From DASTSN01 sp035760665 (GTDB lineage Bacteria > Bacteroidota > Bacteroidia > Chitinophagales > Chitinophagaceae): DNA of 64,000 nucleotides. The stretch covers positions 55,544 to 119,543 of the forward strand of contig DASTSN010000025.1 in NCBI GenBank assembly GCA_035760665.1. Reading direction: 5' to 3'. The notes beneath the pieces were generated by a model. The model was given only the letters and a program-made list of their open reading frames with translations, was not told where the DNA came from and did not search any database. The position numbers were made by a program, and so were the translations under genes. Below are positions 17,539 through 26,145 of this stretch, piece by piece (within the stretch, counting starts at the first letter, position 1; the number at the start of each line of letters is the position of its first letter).

Positions 17539-17761
17539 GAATAGGTTACAACCGGCAGCAAGCCCTTTATGATTAATGGCAGCTTGTGTTAAACGGCGTT
17601 AACAGATCGGCTATTTCGAAACCGTACATCCTGAAAAAAACACCACTGGTCAACCAGGTGTACGTTTCCGGATAGTTTTTAAAAAAAATATTTTGAAACC
17701 AATGGAGATATAAATTTTTAATTAGATATTTGTCTAAATATACAAGTATTGAAATAATTTT

Positions 17762-18025
17762 ATGAATGCTGCATTTAAAGCACTGAATGATCCTACCAGG
17801 CGGGCTATCCTTGAGATGCTGCGTGAAGGGGATCTCCCGGCAGGGGAGATAGCAGATCGTTTCCAAATGACATGGCCCAGCATTTCGCACCACCTGGATG
17901 TGCTCAAACAGGCGCAACTGGTTGTTGCCAAAAAGGAAGGTCAATATGTGTATTATTCGCTGAATACTACCGTAGTGGATGAAATCATGAAGTGGTTCCT
18001 GCAATTCAAACCCAAAAAGAAATAA
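17762..18025 (+). CDS. ArsR/SdpR family winged-helix repressor
   Basis: This 87-residue DNA-binding protein covers a complete ArsR-type winged helix: FKALNDPTRRAILEML, then EIADRFQMTWPSISHHLDVLKQAQLV (recognition helix with S-I-S-H-H-L), and the wing KKEGQYVYYSLN. No Cys metal site is present in the recognition helix, which fits the SdpR autorepressor branch rather than metal sensors. The SdpI-type gene starts 2 nt after its stop, so translational coupling is likely. In Bacillus the homologous pair SdpR-SdpI is controlled by the SdpI membrane protein sequestering the repressor. Confidence 0.9.
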   Translation: MNAAFKALNDPTRRAILEMLREGDLPAGEIADRFQMTWPSISHHLDVLKQAQLVVAKKEGQYVYYSLNTTVVDEIMKWFLQFKPKKK

Positions 18026-18027
18026 TC

Positions 18028-18693
18028 ATGAATAGCTTTTTGAAAAAAATCGTTTGGCTGGTCGTAGCACTACCCCCGGTATTTTTATGGATCGTTTGGA
18101 AGCAACTGCCGCAGACAATTGCCACTCATTTCGACCTGCATGGCAACCCCGATGAATTCGGCAGTAAAAACCAGTTAGTACTCTCCACCGGTGTACTGGC
18201 TTTGATGAGTGTATTGCTTTTTTTAGTAGTCAGTAATGCCTACCGGTTCGATCCGAAAAAAAGGGCATCGGACAATAAAGACAGGTTGCTGCGCATTGCT
18301 TTCACCAGCGCTGTATTGCTAGCAGTAGTTTCCTGCACCATTATTTATGCAGCTCTGGGCGGAGGTTTGCGTTTTAATATTCGCTTTATTTTTACAGCTA
18401 TGGGATTATTCTGGGCTGTACTGGGCAATTATATGTATAATATCAAGCCCAATTATTTTGCCGGTTTCAGGCTGCCCTGGACACTGGAAAGCGAAGAGAA
18501 CTGGCGCCGTACACACATGTTAGGCGGCCGGATATGGTTTGGCGGAGGGTTACTGTTAGCAGCCCTGTCGGCTTTCCTGCCAGAAAAGGTTTCTATTGTT
18601 GTATTCATGGCAGGATCGTTTTGCCTGGTTGTTATCCCGATCGTCTATTCTTACAGCCTTTTTAGAAAACAACAAAAAAACAAGCCCGCCTGA
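18028..18693 (+). CDS. SdpI family membrane protein (DUF1648 plus SdpI)
   Basis: The 221-residue integral membrane protein has about six hydrophobic segments. The N-terminal DUF1648 part contains LPQTIATHFDLHGNPDEFGSK, the family's P-x-x-x-x-x-H-x-x-x-x-G-x-x-D/E-x-x-G-S-K signature. The C-terminal SdpI domain contains NYFAGFRLPWTLESEENW and a following R/H-rich turn (RRTHMLGGR). In Bacillus, SdpI gives immunity to the SdpC toxin and also acts as a receptor that removes SdpR from DNA. No SdpC-like gene is seen here. I start at 18028; the upstream GTG at 17992 overlaps the repressor gene. Confidence 0.88.
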   Translation: MNSFLKKIVWLVVALPPVFLWIVWKQLPQTIATHFDLHGNPDEFGSKNQLVLSTGVLALMSVLLFLVVSNAYRFDPKKRASDNKDRLLRIAFTSAVLLAVVSCTIIYAALGGGLRFNIRFIFTAMGLFWAVLGNYMYNIKPNYFAGFRLPWTLESEENWRRTHMLGGRIWFGGGLLLAALSAFLPEKVSIVVFMAGSFCLVVIPIVYSYSLFRKQQKNKPA

Positions 18694-18800
18694 ACATTTT
18701 AACATTTTTGCATAGCAGCGATACACAATAAACCGGTGACATGAACGATGCGTGCCTGCAGTTCAGTATTTACTGTAAATTCAAAGAATAATTAAACCAT

Positions 18801-19394
18801 TTGAATTACCTGGCTCACGCATATTTATCATTTGGCATTCCCGGGATTGTAGTGGGAAACCTGATCAGCGATTTTGTGAAAGGGAAAAAAAAATTTGATT
18901 ATCCTGTTCGCATACAGCAGGGTATCAGCCTGCACCGGGCCATTGATACTTTCACCGATGAGCATGAAGTCACAAAACTGGCGAAAGAAATCTTCCGGCC
19001 GGCGTACCGGCTTTACAGCGGCGCTTTTGTTGATGTAGTATTCGATCATTTCCTCGCAATCGACAATCATGAATTTACGCAAGACTCCCTGCTGTCGTTT
19101 TCCCAATCAGTTTACACAATCCTCGACAACCACCAAACATGGTTACCGCACAATTTTTCCTTACTGTTTCCCTATATGAAATCTCAAAACTGGTTGTATA
19201 ATTATCGCAATATCCAGGGTACAAAAAATAGTTTTGGCGGAGTGGTACGCAGAGCGGCTTACCTGGCAGAAAGTGAAACAGCCGGCCGGCTCTTTGAACA
19301 ACACTATGAAGAACTGGGCACGCTCTACCAGCAATTTTTTCCCTCCCTGAAAATATTTGCCAGGCAACGCCTGGATATGTTGCTGTCGTCATAA
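18801..19394 (+). CDS. acpH: acyl carrier protein phosphodiesterase (DUF479)
   Basis: This family removes the 4'-phosphopantetheine group from acyl carrier protein. The 197-residue product matches it: the start NYLAHAYLSFGIPGIVVGNLISDFVKG corresponds to the conserved N-F-L-A-H-x-x-L and G-N-x-x-x-D-F metal-binding region. It also has QGISLHRAIDTFTDEH and DVVFDHFLA. The conserved N-terminus begins immediately after a TTG codon at 18801 with no ATG in position, so TTG is the likely start. It is a single gene on the plus strand. Confidence 0.88.
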   Translation: MNYLAHAYLSFGIPGIVVGNLISDFVKGKKKFDYPVRIQQGISLHRAIDTFTDEHEVTKLAKEIFRPAYRLYSGAFVDVVFDHFLAIDNHEFTQDSLLSFSQSVYTILDNHQTWLPHNFSLLFPYMKSQNWLYNYRNIQGTKNSFGGVVRRAAYLAESETAGRLFEQHYEELGTLYQQFFPSLKIFARQRLDMLLSS

Positions 19395-19435
19395 ACCTTG
19401 CAGTCTGCTCATGTGTTGAGTAAAAAGGATGTCCG

Positions 19436-19468
19436 GTTGAGTATAAAAAATTGAAAAAATTATTTTTG
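19436..19468 (+). promoter_or_regulatory. promoter of the DUF2911 pair
   Basis: GTTG at 19436-19439, then 21 nt, then TATTTTTG at 19461-19468. This fits the Bacteroidota TTTG-N19..21-TAnnTTTG pattern with one mismatch, 16 nt before the ATG. Confidence 0.55.
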
Positions 19469-19484
19469 CCCCTAAATTGATATT

Positions 19485-20060
19485 ATGAAAAAATTACTCA
19501 GTATCGTCTCTCTTTTTTTCCTAACGCTTATTGTCGCCAAAGCACAGTCCACTACTGAGGAAATGCCTCCACTGGACAAATCGCCCATGGACATGTCTTA
19601 CTACCCGAATAATTATCCCCTGCTGAAAATAAGTGAAAAGACAACCGATCCTCCCAGTGCCAGGGTGATTTATGGACGGCCCCAACGCAACGGGCGGAAG
19701 ATTTTTGGGGAACTGGTGGAGTATGGCAAGGTGTGGCGCATGGGAGCTAATGAAGCCACTGAAATAGAATTTTATAAAGATGTGGTGATTAACGGTAAAA
19801 AAATATCCCGCGGCCGTTATACCCTGTATGCATTGGTTAATCCCGGCACGTGGACGATCATTCTCAATAAAGACACAGATACCTGGGGCGCCTTTAAATA
19901 CGATCCCAAAAATGATCTGCTTCGGATACCCATAACAGTACAAAAGACAACGGAACCGATAGAAACGTTGTCAATGATTTTTGAAAAAAACGGCAGCGGC
20001 TTTGATCTTGCTATTGCCTGGGAAAATAACGAAGTGAAATTGCCCATATCAACCAAATAA
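19485..20060 (+). CDS. DUF2911 domain-containing secreted protein
   Basis: This 191-residue protein has a signal peptide (MKKLLSIVSLFFLTLIVAKAQ) and one DUF2911 domain. The domain core shows SPMDMSYYP, ARVIYGRPQRNGRKIFGEL, YGKVWRMGANEATEIEF, GRYTLYALV and WTIILNKDTDTWG, all typical for the family. No biochemical function is known. The next gene, 5 nt downstream, encodes a second DUF2911 protein with the same motifs, so this is a tandem duplication transcribed together. Confidence 0.9.
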   Translation: MKKLLSIVSLFFLTLIVAKAQSTTEEMPPLDKSPMDMSYYPNNYPLLKISEKTTDPPSARVIYGRPQRNGRKIFGELVEYGKVWRMGANEATEIEFYKDVVINGKKISRGRYTLYALVNPGTWTIILNKDTDTWGAFKYDPKNDLLRIPITVQKTTEPIETLSMIFEKNGSGFDLAIAWENNEVKLPISTK

Positions 20061-20065
20061 CCTAA

Positions 20066-20710
20066 ATGTTTCTGATGAAAATATTCTTATTGCTGCTCCC
20101 TTGCCTGGTACTGGTATCCTGCGTTGACAATACTGCTCAAAACAATTCCAAACCACGCCTGAAGATAAAAGACACCACATTTGTTCAGCCCGAAGCCAGG
20201 TCAAACCCTTATGCCGGCGTGGATGTTTCGCCAATGGATATGAGTTATTTTCCCGTAGATTACCCAATGCTGAAAATGGCCAATCCGGATACCATTCAAC
20301 CATTTGCCCGCGTTATCTACAGCCGGCCGCACTTGCAAGGACGTCAACTTTTTCATGGCCTGCTAAATTACGGCGAACCTTGGCGCCTGGGCGCCAACGA
20401 GGCGACAGAACTGGACCTCTTTGCTAATGCCACCATTCAAAACAAAAAAATTAAAGCCGGCAGGTACATCATATATTGTATTCCACAGGTTGATAAATGG
20501 ACAATCGTATTGAATAAGAATATTGATTCATGGGGACTAAAACAAGACTTTCGAAAGGATGTTGACCGGTTTACGATTCCTGTTAAACAAACCAGTAATC
20601 ACCTGGAATATTTTACAATGGTATTTGAAAAAGATAAAGAAGGCGCTAACCTCATAATGGCCTGGGATAATGTTGAAGCCCGGCTGCCAATTGCTTTTTT
20701 GGATAAATAA
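20066..20710 (+). CDS. DUF2911 domain-containing lipoprotein
   Basis: This 214-residue protein is the second member of the tandem DUF2911 pair. Its N-terminus is a lipoprotein signal (LLPCLVLVSC, lipobox Cys about residue 19), unlike the plain signal peptide of its partner. The core motifs are conserved: SPMDMSYFP, ARVIYSRPHLQGRQLF, YGEPWRLGANEATELDLF, GRYIIYCIP and WTIVLNKNIDSWG. Either ATG at 20066 or 20075 could be the start. One copy is likely free in the periplasm and the other membrane-anchored. A strong terminator follows. Confidence 0.88.
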   Translation: MFLMKIFLLLLPCLVLVSCVDNTAQNNSKPRLKIKDTTFVQPEARSNPYAGVDVSPMDMSYFPVDYPMLKMANPDTIQPFARVIYSRPHLQGRQLFHGLLNYGEPWRLGANEATELDLFANATIQNKKIKAGRYIIYCIPQVDKWTIVLNKNIDSWGLKQDFRKDVDRFTIPVKQTSNHLEYFTMVFEKDKEGANLIMAWDNVEARLPIAFLDK

Positions 20711-20737
20711 CCCGGTTGTACAATGCATAACTTTTTT

Positions 20738-20760
20738 AAATCCCCAATCGGGGATTTTTT
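20738..20760 (+). terminator. Rho-independent terminator after the DUF2911 pair
   Basis: The stem AAATCCCC/GGGGATTT has a 4-nt loop and a T run. Confidence 0.88.
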
Positions 20761-20792
20761 CATATCCCGAAAGTTATTCCGAATTTTATAGT

Positions 20793-22658
20793 ATGTGTGG
20801 TATCGCAGGCATCATTCAGCAAAGGTCAGCAACAACAGCAACTTCTTTGCTGGCAGAACAGATTAAAAAGATGACAGGCTGCCTGGCGCACCGCGGCCCG
20901 GACGGGGAAGACTGGTGGATCAACCCGGCACAATCCGTTGCTTTTGGCCATCGCCGGCTGGCCATCATTGATACCTCTGCCAATGGACGCCAGCCGATGA
21001 ACTACCTGAACCGTTATCATATCATTCATAACGGCGAAATCTATAACTACCTTGAATTAAAAGAAGCATTACAGAAAAAAGGCTATAGGTTCATTTCCCA
21101 AACTGATACAGAAGTAATTGCGGCTGCATATGATCTTTACAAAAATCAATGCGTTTCATATTTTGATGGCATGTTTGCATTTGCCATCTGGGACGAGCAG
21201 GAACAACAGTTATTTGCAGCCCGCGACAGGTTTGGTGAAAAACCATTTTTCTTTTATTTCGATGATACCTGCCTGGTATTTGCCTCGGAAATGAAAGCCC
21301 TCTGGGCAGCAGGTATCAACAGAGAGCCTAACCTGAAAATGCTTTTTAACTTTTTAACCATCGGCTATACCGGTAACCCGCTCGAACCTTCCGAAACATT
21401 TTATAATAAGATCAGTAAGTTACCGGCTGCAAGCAGGATGAGTTATTCCCTGCCTCTTGGAGAGATGCTGATTGACAAATACTGGGATATCGATCTTGCT
21501 AACGTAAAGAAAAATATTTCAGAAACGGAGGCCGCCGAACAGTTTCGGCATTTATTCAGCCAATCAGTAAAACGACGGTTGCGCAGCGATGTAGAAATCG
21601 GCAGCAGCCTCAGTGGCGGACTTGACAGCTCTTCGGTTGTTGCTGTAAGCCAGCCGCTGTTAGCCGATCCGCAAAACCACCAATGTTTTACAGCCTCTTT
21701 CCCGGGTTTTGAAAAGGACGAATTGCTATATGCCAAACAGGTAACGAGTCATTTTAGCCGTCGCCATCACGTGGTTTCGCTGTCTGCAGAAGATCTGTCG
21801 AATGATTTGCAAAACATCATGCATTACCAGGAAGAGCCTTTTGGATCTGCCAGCATTGTTGCACAGTTTAAAGTGTATGAACTGGCACAGCGGCAGGGTA
21901 TCAAAGTATTGCTCGATGGGCAGGGGGCTGATGAAATACTGGCGGGCTATCCGAAATATTATAAATGGTACTGGCAGGAATTATTTCGGAAGCGTCAGCT
22001 GCTGCGCAGTGGCGAACTGAAAGCAGCATGGGCTAAGGGAGTTACCGAAAAATTCAGGTTTTCAAATGTTCTCGCCGCTCTATTCCCAGAGTTTGCGGCT
22101 GTTTTTCTGGAAAAACAATATCTTTTGCATGCACTCAGGCAGAAAGATTTAACAGCCGAGTTTATAAAACTACAAAGTAAAGAAGCCTACTATACCACCC
22201 CGGTCATGGCTGATTTAAATGGCGTCTTATATTTTAACACATTTATAAACGGCCTGGAAGAATTGCTGCGCTATGCTGACCGGAATGCGATGGCACACTC
22301 CTGCGAAATACGGTTACCTTTTTTACAACACGAGCTGGTGGAATTTATTTTTTCCCTTCCTTCGCATTTGAAAATCAGGAATGGATGGACAAAATGGATA
22401 CTGCGTAAATCCATGCACGATATTCTTCCTGAAAATATTACCTGGCGAAAAGACAAAGTCGGCTTTGAGCCCCCCCAGCAGCAATGGATGAAACACAAAT
22501 CTGTGCAAGCACTGATTCAGGCAGCCAAAAAAAGGCTTGTGAACGAAAAGATATTAAAACCGGAAATCTTAAAGAAAGATATTGCACCGTCAGATGCCTA
22601 TGTGAAAAATAATTTCGACTGGAAATATCTCTCCGCGGGTCTCTTTTTAGGCATATAA
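20793..22658 (+). CDS. asnB: asparagine synthase (glutamine-hydrolysing)
   Basis: AsnB makes asparagine from aspartate, ATP and the amide of glutamine. The 621-residue protein starts MCGIAGII, so the catalytic Cys is residue 2 once Met is removed; this fixes the ATG at 20793 as the start. The glutaminase domain has AHRGPDGEDWW, FGHRRLAIID and HNGEIYNY. The synthetase domain has the PPi-loop SLSGGLDSSSV near residue 270 and GQGADEILAGYPKY. Paralogues of this type sometimes work in glycan or natural-product pathways, but no such genes are adjacent, so a general role is the default. Confidence 0.92.
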   Translation: MCGIAGIIQQRSATTATSLLAEQIKKMTGCLAHRGPDGEDWWINPAQSVAFGHRRLAIIDTSANGRQPMNYLNRYHIIHNGEIYNYLELKEALQKKGYRFISQTDTEVIAAAYDLYKNQCVSYFDGMFAFAIWDEQEQQLFAARDRFGEKPFFFYFDDTCLVFASEMKALWAAGINREPNLKMLFNFLTIGYTGNPLEPSETFYNKISKLPAASRMSYSLPLGEMLIDKYWDIDLANVKKNISETEAAEQFRHLFSQSVKRRLRSDVEIGSSLSGGLDSSSVVAVSQPLLADPQNHQCFTASFPGFEKDELLYAKQVTSHFSRRHHVVSLSAEDLSNDLQNIMHYQEEPFGSASIVAQFKVYELAQRQGIKVLLDGQGADEILAGYPKYYKWYWQELFRKRQLLRSGELKAAWAKGVTEKFRFSNVLAALFPEFAAVFLEKQYLLHALRQKDLTAEFIKLQSKEAYYTTPVMADLNGVLYFNTFINGLEELLRYADRNAMAHSCEIRLPFLQHELVEFIFSLPSHLKIRNGWTKWILRKSMHDILPENITWRKDKVGFEPPQQQWMKHKSVQALIQAAKKRLVNEKILKPEILKKDIAPSDAYVKNNFDWKYLSAGLFLGI

Positions 22659-22680
22659 AAAACCGCCCGGAGGCGGTTTA
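22657..22680. terminator. bidirectional terminator between asnB and paralogue C
   Basis: The stem AACCGCC/GGCGGTT has a CGGA loop. The T run is longer on the minus strand, so it mainly ends the 22721-23167 gene. The asnB stop codon lies inside it. Confidence 0.8.
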
Positions 22681-22720
22681 CATTGCGAATGACTAATTCA
22701 CCACTACTGCAAAGTTTACT

Positions 22721-23167
22721 TTATTTCGGATCGGCTTTTTTCATTTTTTCCGTTTGCTCCATGTTTCCATACGCATCTGATTTTACGGTGTACCAGTTAT
22801 GGCTGTCTTCCATCGTGATATAATAGCTGATTTCATTGTCAGAAGTTATCTCCGTTACACCATACACTGAACGGTTATCATATTTCTTTTTCAGCCTGGC
22901 AAGAATATTGGGAGGTAACTGGCGTTCAAAATAATAACGGATGGTTTGTAAAAGGTTACCGCCCTCATCATACACAGCGCGGATGTTGATATTGTTTTGC
23001 CAGAAATTGGCCTGGTAAACATTATCCTGCTCGTGCCAAACTACATCTTCGGCCCGCGTAAATGTCTCTTTAAAGGCTTTTAAAACTTTCTCATTTACTT
23101 CAACAGGTGCTGTGGCTTTCACAGAAACAGCTGCCATTAACAGAAAAGCAAAAACTAATTTTTTCAT
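22721..23167 (-). CDS. small secreted PepSY-like protein, paralogue C
   Basis: This 148-residue protein has a signal peptide (MKKLVFAFLLMAAVSVKATA). Its mature part follows the same pattern as the genes at 16385 and 17042: EKVLKAFKETFTRAEDVVWHEQ, then Y-Q-A-N-F, I-R-A-V-Y-D-E-G-G, Q-L-P, G-V-T-E-I and I-S-Y-Y-I-T-M-E-D. It lies about 5 kb from the other two. Its leader has a weaker version of their shared motif (CATAAAACCTGAAG on the minus strand). The role is unknown. Confidence 0.8.
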   Translation of the reverse strand: MKKLVFAFLLMAAVSVKATAPVEVNEKVLKAFKETFTRAEDVVWHEQDNVYQANFWQNNINIRAVYDEGGNLLQTIRYYFERQLPPNILARLKKKYDNRSVYGVTEITSDNEISYYITMEDSHNWYTVKSDAYGNMEQTEKMKKADPK

Positions 23168-23572
23168 GGCTTCAGGTTTTATGAATGATAAAAATATGTT
23201 TCAATGACAGGGCTAAATTACATTCGCAGCACAGCCACATCAAGTGAAAATCTATCACCGGTAATGCTGTGTTTTGATGCACAGGAATTTAAAAAATCAT
23301 AAAGCTTACTGAAGCGTTTAAAAAAAGGATTGAAAAAATATTTCGCTCATGCGAATCATGAATCCAGGTTATTGACGCGGCGGGGTTAAGCTTTTGTTAA
23401 ACAGCTTTTGTACTGGATAAGTGGTAACCTGGCTGATTTATCTGTACAAAGAAAACAGATTGCTGAATATTTCACATCTTTGCTACTGTTCATAAATAGT
23501 TATTTCGTAAAACAAAAAATTGCTTTTACAAAGCTGTATACTTTAACACCGATAAATTTTTAAATCACCTAT
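23168..23572. other. 405-nt intergenic region between divergent genes
   Basis: The region separates paralogue C (minus) from the cystathionine-synthase-type gene (plus), so it holds two promoters. The only box found for the plus gene is CATCTTTG at 23475-23482 (one mismatch to TAnnTTTG). I see no convincing small gene and no recognisable SAM riboswitch, which was looked for because of the downstream sulphur gene. Confidence 0.5.
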
Positions 23573-24712
23573 ATGAAGCTTGCTACAAAACTGATACATG
23601 CAGGAGCCGAACCGGATCCCGGAACAGGCGCCATCATGACGCCGATATTTCAAACCTCTACGTATGTACAGTCAGCCCCCGGAAAACATAAAGGATATGA
23701 ATATGCCCGTAGTCAAAATCCTACAAGAAAGGCCCTGGAAGATGCGCTGGCTATGATAGAAAACGGGCAATACGGGCTGGCATTCAGCAGTGGTGTTGCA
23801 GCCACCGATGCCGTAATCAAACTGTTAAAGCCTGGTGATGAAGTAATTGCTGCCAGTGATATGTATGGCGGCACGTACCGGTTGTTTACGAAAATTTTTG
23901 AAAAATTTGGTATTACGTTTCATTACGTAAACATGCAGGATGCCAACAATATCAAGCCTTTTATTAATGACAATACCAAACTGATCTGGCTGGAAACACC
24001 CACTAACCCCCTGATGAATATCACTGATATCGCTGCCGTAGCAGCAATTGCCAAACAACATAGCATCCTGGTTTGCGTGGATAATACGTTTGCCTCTCCC
24101 TACCTGCAAAATCCACTTGACCTTGGCGCAGACCTGGTGATGCATTCGGCGACAAAATACCTTGGAGGTCATAGTGATGTTATACAGGGCGCCCTTATGA
24201 TGAACAATGCCGATTTGCGGGAGCAATTATACTTTATTCAAAAAAGCTGTGGGGCTGTACCTGGACCAATGGACTGCTTTTTAGTATTACGAGGCATAAA
24301 AACACTGCATGTACGCATGCAAAGGCATTGCGAAAATGGAGCAAAAATTGCGCATTGGCTGCGCAGCCATACCAAAGTAGCCCATGTTTACTGGCCCGGT
24401 TTTGAAGATCATCCCAATCATATCATTGCAAAAAGGCAAATGCGTGATTTTGGCGGAATGATCAGTTTTACACTAAAAGATGACAGCGTAGATACTGCCA
24501 TGCGGGTACTGTCGTCCACAAAAGTGTTCTCGCTGGCTGAAAGCCTGGGGGGTGTGGAATCGCTCATTAACCACCCGGCCTCCATGACGCATGCCTCCAT
24601 TCCACGGGAAGAAAGAATAAAAAACGGATTGACAGATTCTTTAATTCGCCTGAGTGTAGGCATTGAAGATGCGGATGACCTGATCGCCGACCTTGCACAG
24701 GCCATTGGTTAA
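23573..24712 (+). CDS. PLP-dependent trans-sulfuration enzyme (cystathionine gamma-synthase type)
   Basis: This 379-residue protein belongs to the Cys/Met metabolism PLP family. The start KLATKLIHAGAEPDPGTGAI and YEYARSQNPTRKALE are typical. The PLP Lys lies in HSATKYLGGHSDVIQG, and DNTFASPYLQNP precedes it. The motif SLGGVESLINHPASMTHASI near the C-terminus is shared by cystathionine gamma-synthase and gamma-lyase, so sequence alone does not separate MetB-like from CGL-like activity. It would act in methionine or cysteine synthesis in the cytoplasm. No other met gene is adjacent. Confidence 0.88.
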   Translation: MKLATKLIHAGAEPDPGTGAIMTPIFQTSTYVQSAPGKHKGYEYARSQNPTRKALEDALAMIENGQYGLAFSSGVAATDAVIKLLKPGDEVIAASDMYGGTYRLFTKIFEKFGITFHYVNMQDANNIKPFINDNTKLIWLETPTNPLMNITDIAAVAAIAKQHSILVCVDNTFASPYLQNPLDLGADLVMHSATKYLGGHSDVIQGALMMNNADLREQLYFIQKSCGAVPGPMDCFLVLRGIKTLHVRMQRHCENGAKIAHWLRSHTKVAHVYWPGFEDHPNHIIAKRQMRDFGGMISFTLKDDSVDTAMRVLSSTKVFSLAESLGGVESLINHPASMTHASIPREERIKNGLTDSLIRLSVGIEDADDLIADLAQAIG

Positions 24713-24787
24713 ACGGTTGTTTCCGGCATCATATATTTTTATCTTCGTTTGTCACTTTGGTACGGCTATTGTTTCAATAAAATAAAA

Positions 24788-24946
24788 ATGATGAGCAACC
24801 TTTTATACATCATTGCCATTATCCTGGTTATTGGCTGGGTCCTGGGCTTCTTTTTATTTTCTGCCCACGGATTAATTCATGTTTTACTCGTATTGGCCAT
24901 CATCGCCATTCTTCTTCGGCTGATCCGCGGAAAAGACCCTATTTGA
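24788..24946 (+). CDS. small lmo0937-type membrane protein
   Basis: The product has 52 residues with two hydrophobic helices separated by a Gly/His turn (LGFFLFSAHGLIHVLLVLAI) and a basic end (R-L-I-R-G-K). This matches the widespread lmo0937-type family of tiny membrane proteins, often linked to stress responses but of unknown function. I start at the ATG pair at 24788/24791; an upstream start at 24749 adds residues that do not fit. Confidence 0.75.
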   Translation: MMSNLLYIIAIILVIGWVLGFFLFSAHGLIHVLLVLAIIAILLRLIRGKDPI

Positions 24947-24953
24947 TTGCAGG

Positions 24954-24986
24954 TTTGTCACAAGCCATCGGCCGGCCATATCTTTG
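24954..24986 (+). promoter_or_regulatory. consensus Bacteroidota promoter for the TIGR02757 gene
   Basis: TTTG at 24954-24957, 21 nt, then TATCTTTG at 24979-24986: an exact match to TTTG-N19..21-TAnnTTTG. It overlaps a possible TTG start at 24984 and so supports the ATG at 24993 as the real start, with a very short leader. Confidence 0.75.
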
Positions 24987-24992
24987 CAGTTC

Positions 24993-25754
24993 ATGAACAG
25001 GACGGATATCAAAGCTTTTCTCGACAAAAAGGCTGATGAATTTAACCAGCCTTCTTTTATTGCTGGTGATCCGATTTCTATTCCCCACTTGTTTACTCAA
25101 AAACAAGACATTGAAATCGCCGGTTTTTTTGCTGCCATTTTTTCCTGGGGTAATCGCACTACCATCATTCAAAAGTCAGGAGAACTGATGCAATTGATGG
25201 AGATGCAACCGTATACTTTCTGCCTGAACCTCAGCCCGGCACGATTACAACGATTAACAACTTTTCGGCATCGTACTTTCAATAGTACTGATCTGTTGTA
25301 TTTTGTTGAATTTTTGCAGTTTCATTATTCCCGCCACGAATCACTCGAAACCGCTTTCACCATGCACGGCGATAGCATAGAAAAAATGCTGACCGGTTTT
25401 CATCACTACTTTTTTTCGCTGGAGCATTTGCCCTTGCGTACAAAAAAACATATTGCCACACCGGAACGAAAATCATCCTGCAAGCGGCTAAATATGTTCC
25501 TACGCTGGATGGTACGGCAGGATCATTCAGGGGTTGATTTCGGAATCTGGAAAAACATATCGTCTGCCCAGCTTATCTGCCCGCTGGATCTGCACGTACT
25601 GCGTGTGGCAAAAAGATTTAACTTACTAAAGCGAAAACAGGCCGACTGGCAGGCCGCGGTTGAGCTAACCGGCCACCTGCGCCGTTTTGACCGGCATGAT
25701 CCTGTGAAATATGACTTTGCCCTGTTTGGACTGGGCATCATTGAAAAGTATTGA
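24993..25754 (+). CDS. TIGR02757 (DUF2400) family protein
   Basis: This 253-residue protein matches the TIGR02757 family, common in Bacteroidota. Visible hallmarks are YNQPxF-like NQPSFIAGDPISIPHLF, the E/I-A-G-F-x-A-A-x-F-S-W-G-N-R segment, FRHRTFNSTDLLYF, KRLNMFLRWMVRQD, and near the end LDLHVLRVAKRFNLLKRKQADW. The helical C-terminal layout and the D-x-H motif recall helix-hairpin-helix DNA glycosylase-like proteins, but no activity is established. The next gene begins at the very next base after the stop. Confidence 0.88.
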   Translation: MNRTDIKAFLDKKADEFNQPSFIAGDPISIPHLFTQKQDIEIAGFFAAIFSWGNRTTIIQKSGELMQLMEMQPYTFCLNLSPARLQRLTTFRHRTFNSTDLLYFVEFLQFHYSRHESLETAFTMHGDSIEKMLTGFHHYFFSLEHLPLRTKKHIATPERKSSCKRLNMFLRWMVRQDHSGVDFGIWKNISSAQLICPLDLHVLRVAKRFNLLKRKQADWQAAVELTGHLRRFDRHDPVKYDFALFGLGIIEKY

Positions 25755-26078
25755 ATGAACCAACACGAGATTATACAAACTATAAATACAGAACTGGCCC
25801 TGGAATTGCCGGTTCAGTTATCGGAGGATGAACTACGACAGCAGCTTGCTGCTTATATCAATGAACTGATCATCCATGATTTCAATAAACTTGTTGTATT
25901 ACTGTACAGGATTGATGTCAGCGAAGCTAAACTCAGCAATTTACTCAAAGAAAATACGAAACAGGATGCGGGGAAAATGATTGCCGGCCTGATTATCGAA
26001 CGACAGGCACAAAAAATAAAAACGCGCCGGCAGTTTCGCCAGCCGGATAATGACTGGAGTGATGAAGAAAAATGGTGA
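25755..26078 (+). CDS. hypothetical protein coupled to the TIGR02757 gene
   Basis: This 107-residue soluble, helix-rich, acidic protein has no signal peptide. Its ATG follows the TGA of the TIGR02757 gene without a gap, so translation is probably coupled. The central motif is AAYINELIIHDFNKLVVLLYRIDVSE, followed by a basic stretch (KIKTRRQFRQ) and an acidic end. I have seen this type of small protein beside Bacteroidota housekeeping genes but cannot name a function. Confidence 0.75.
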   Translation: MNQHEIIQTINTELALELPVQLSEDELRQQLAAYINELIIHDFNKLVVLLYRIDVSEAKLSNLLKENTKQDAGKMIAGLIIERQAQKIKTRRQFRQPDNDWSDEEKW

Positions 26079-26145
26079 GCAGCGCTCAGGCAGTTAAAGT
26101 GATTGCGACGCAACGAAGCGGAACAGGGTCACACCGCCGGTATCC

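Noticed and set aside
23230..23279. Crossing complementary segments (CACAGC with GCTGTG; CATCAA with TTGATG) that could form a pseudoknot upstream of a sulphur-metabolism gene, suggesting a SAM riboswitch.
   Set aside because: The pairs are short, the central loop is 22 nt, the site is about 300 nt from the gene, and the sequence does not match SAM-I or SAM-II cores that I know. Chance pairing is likely.
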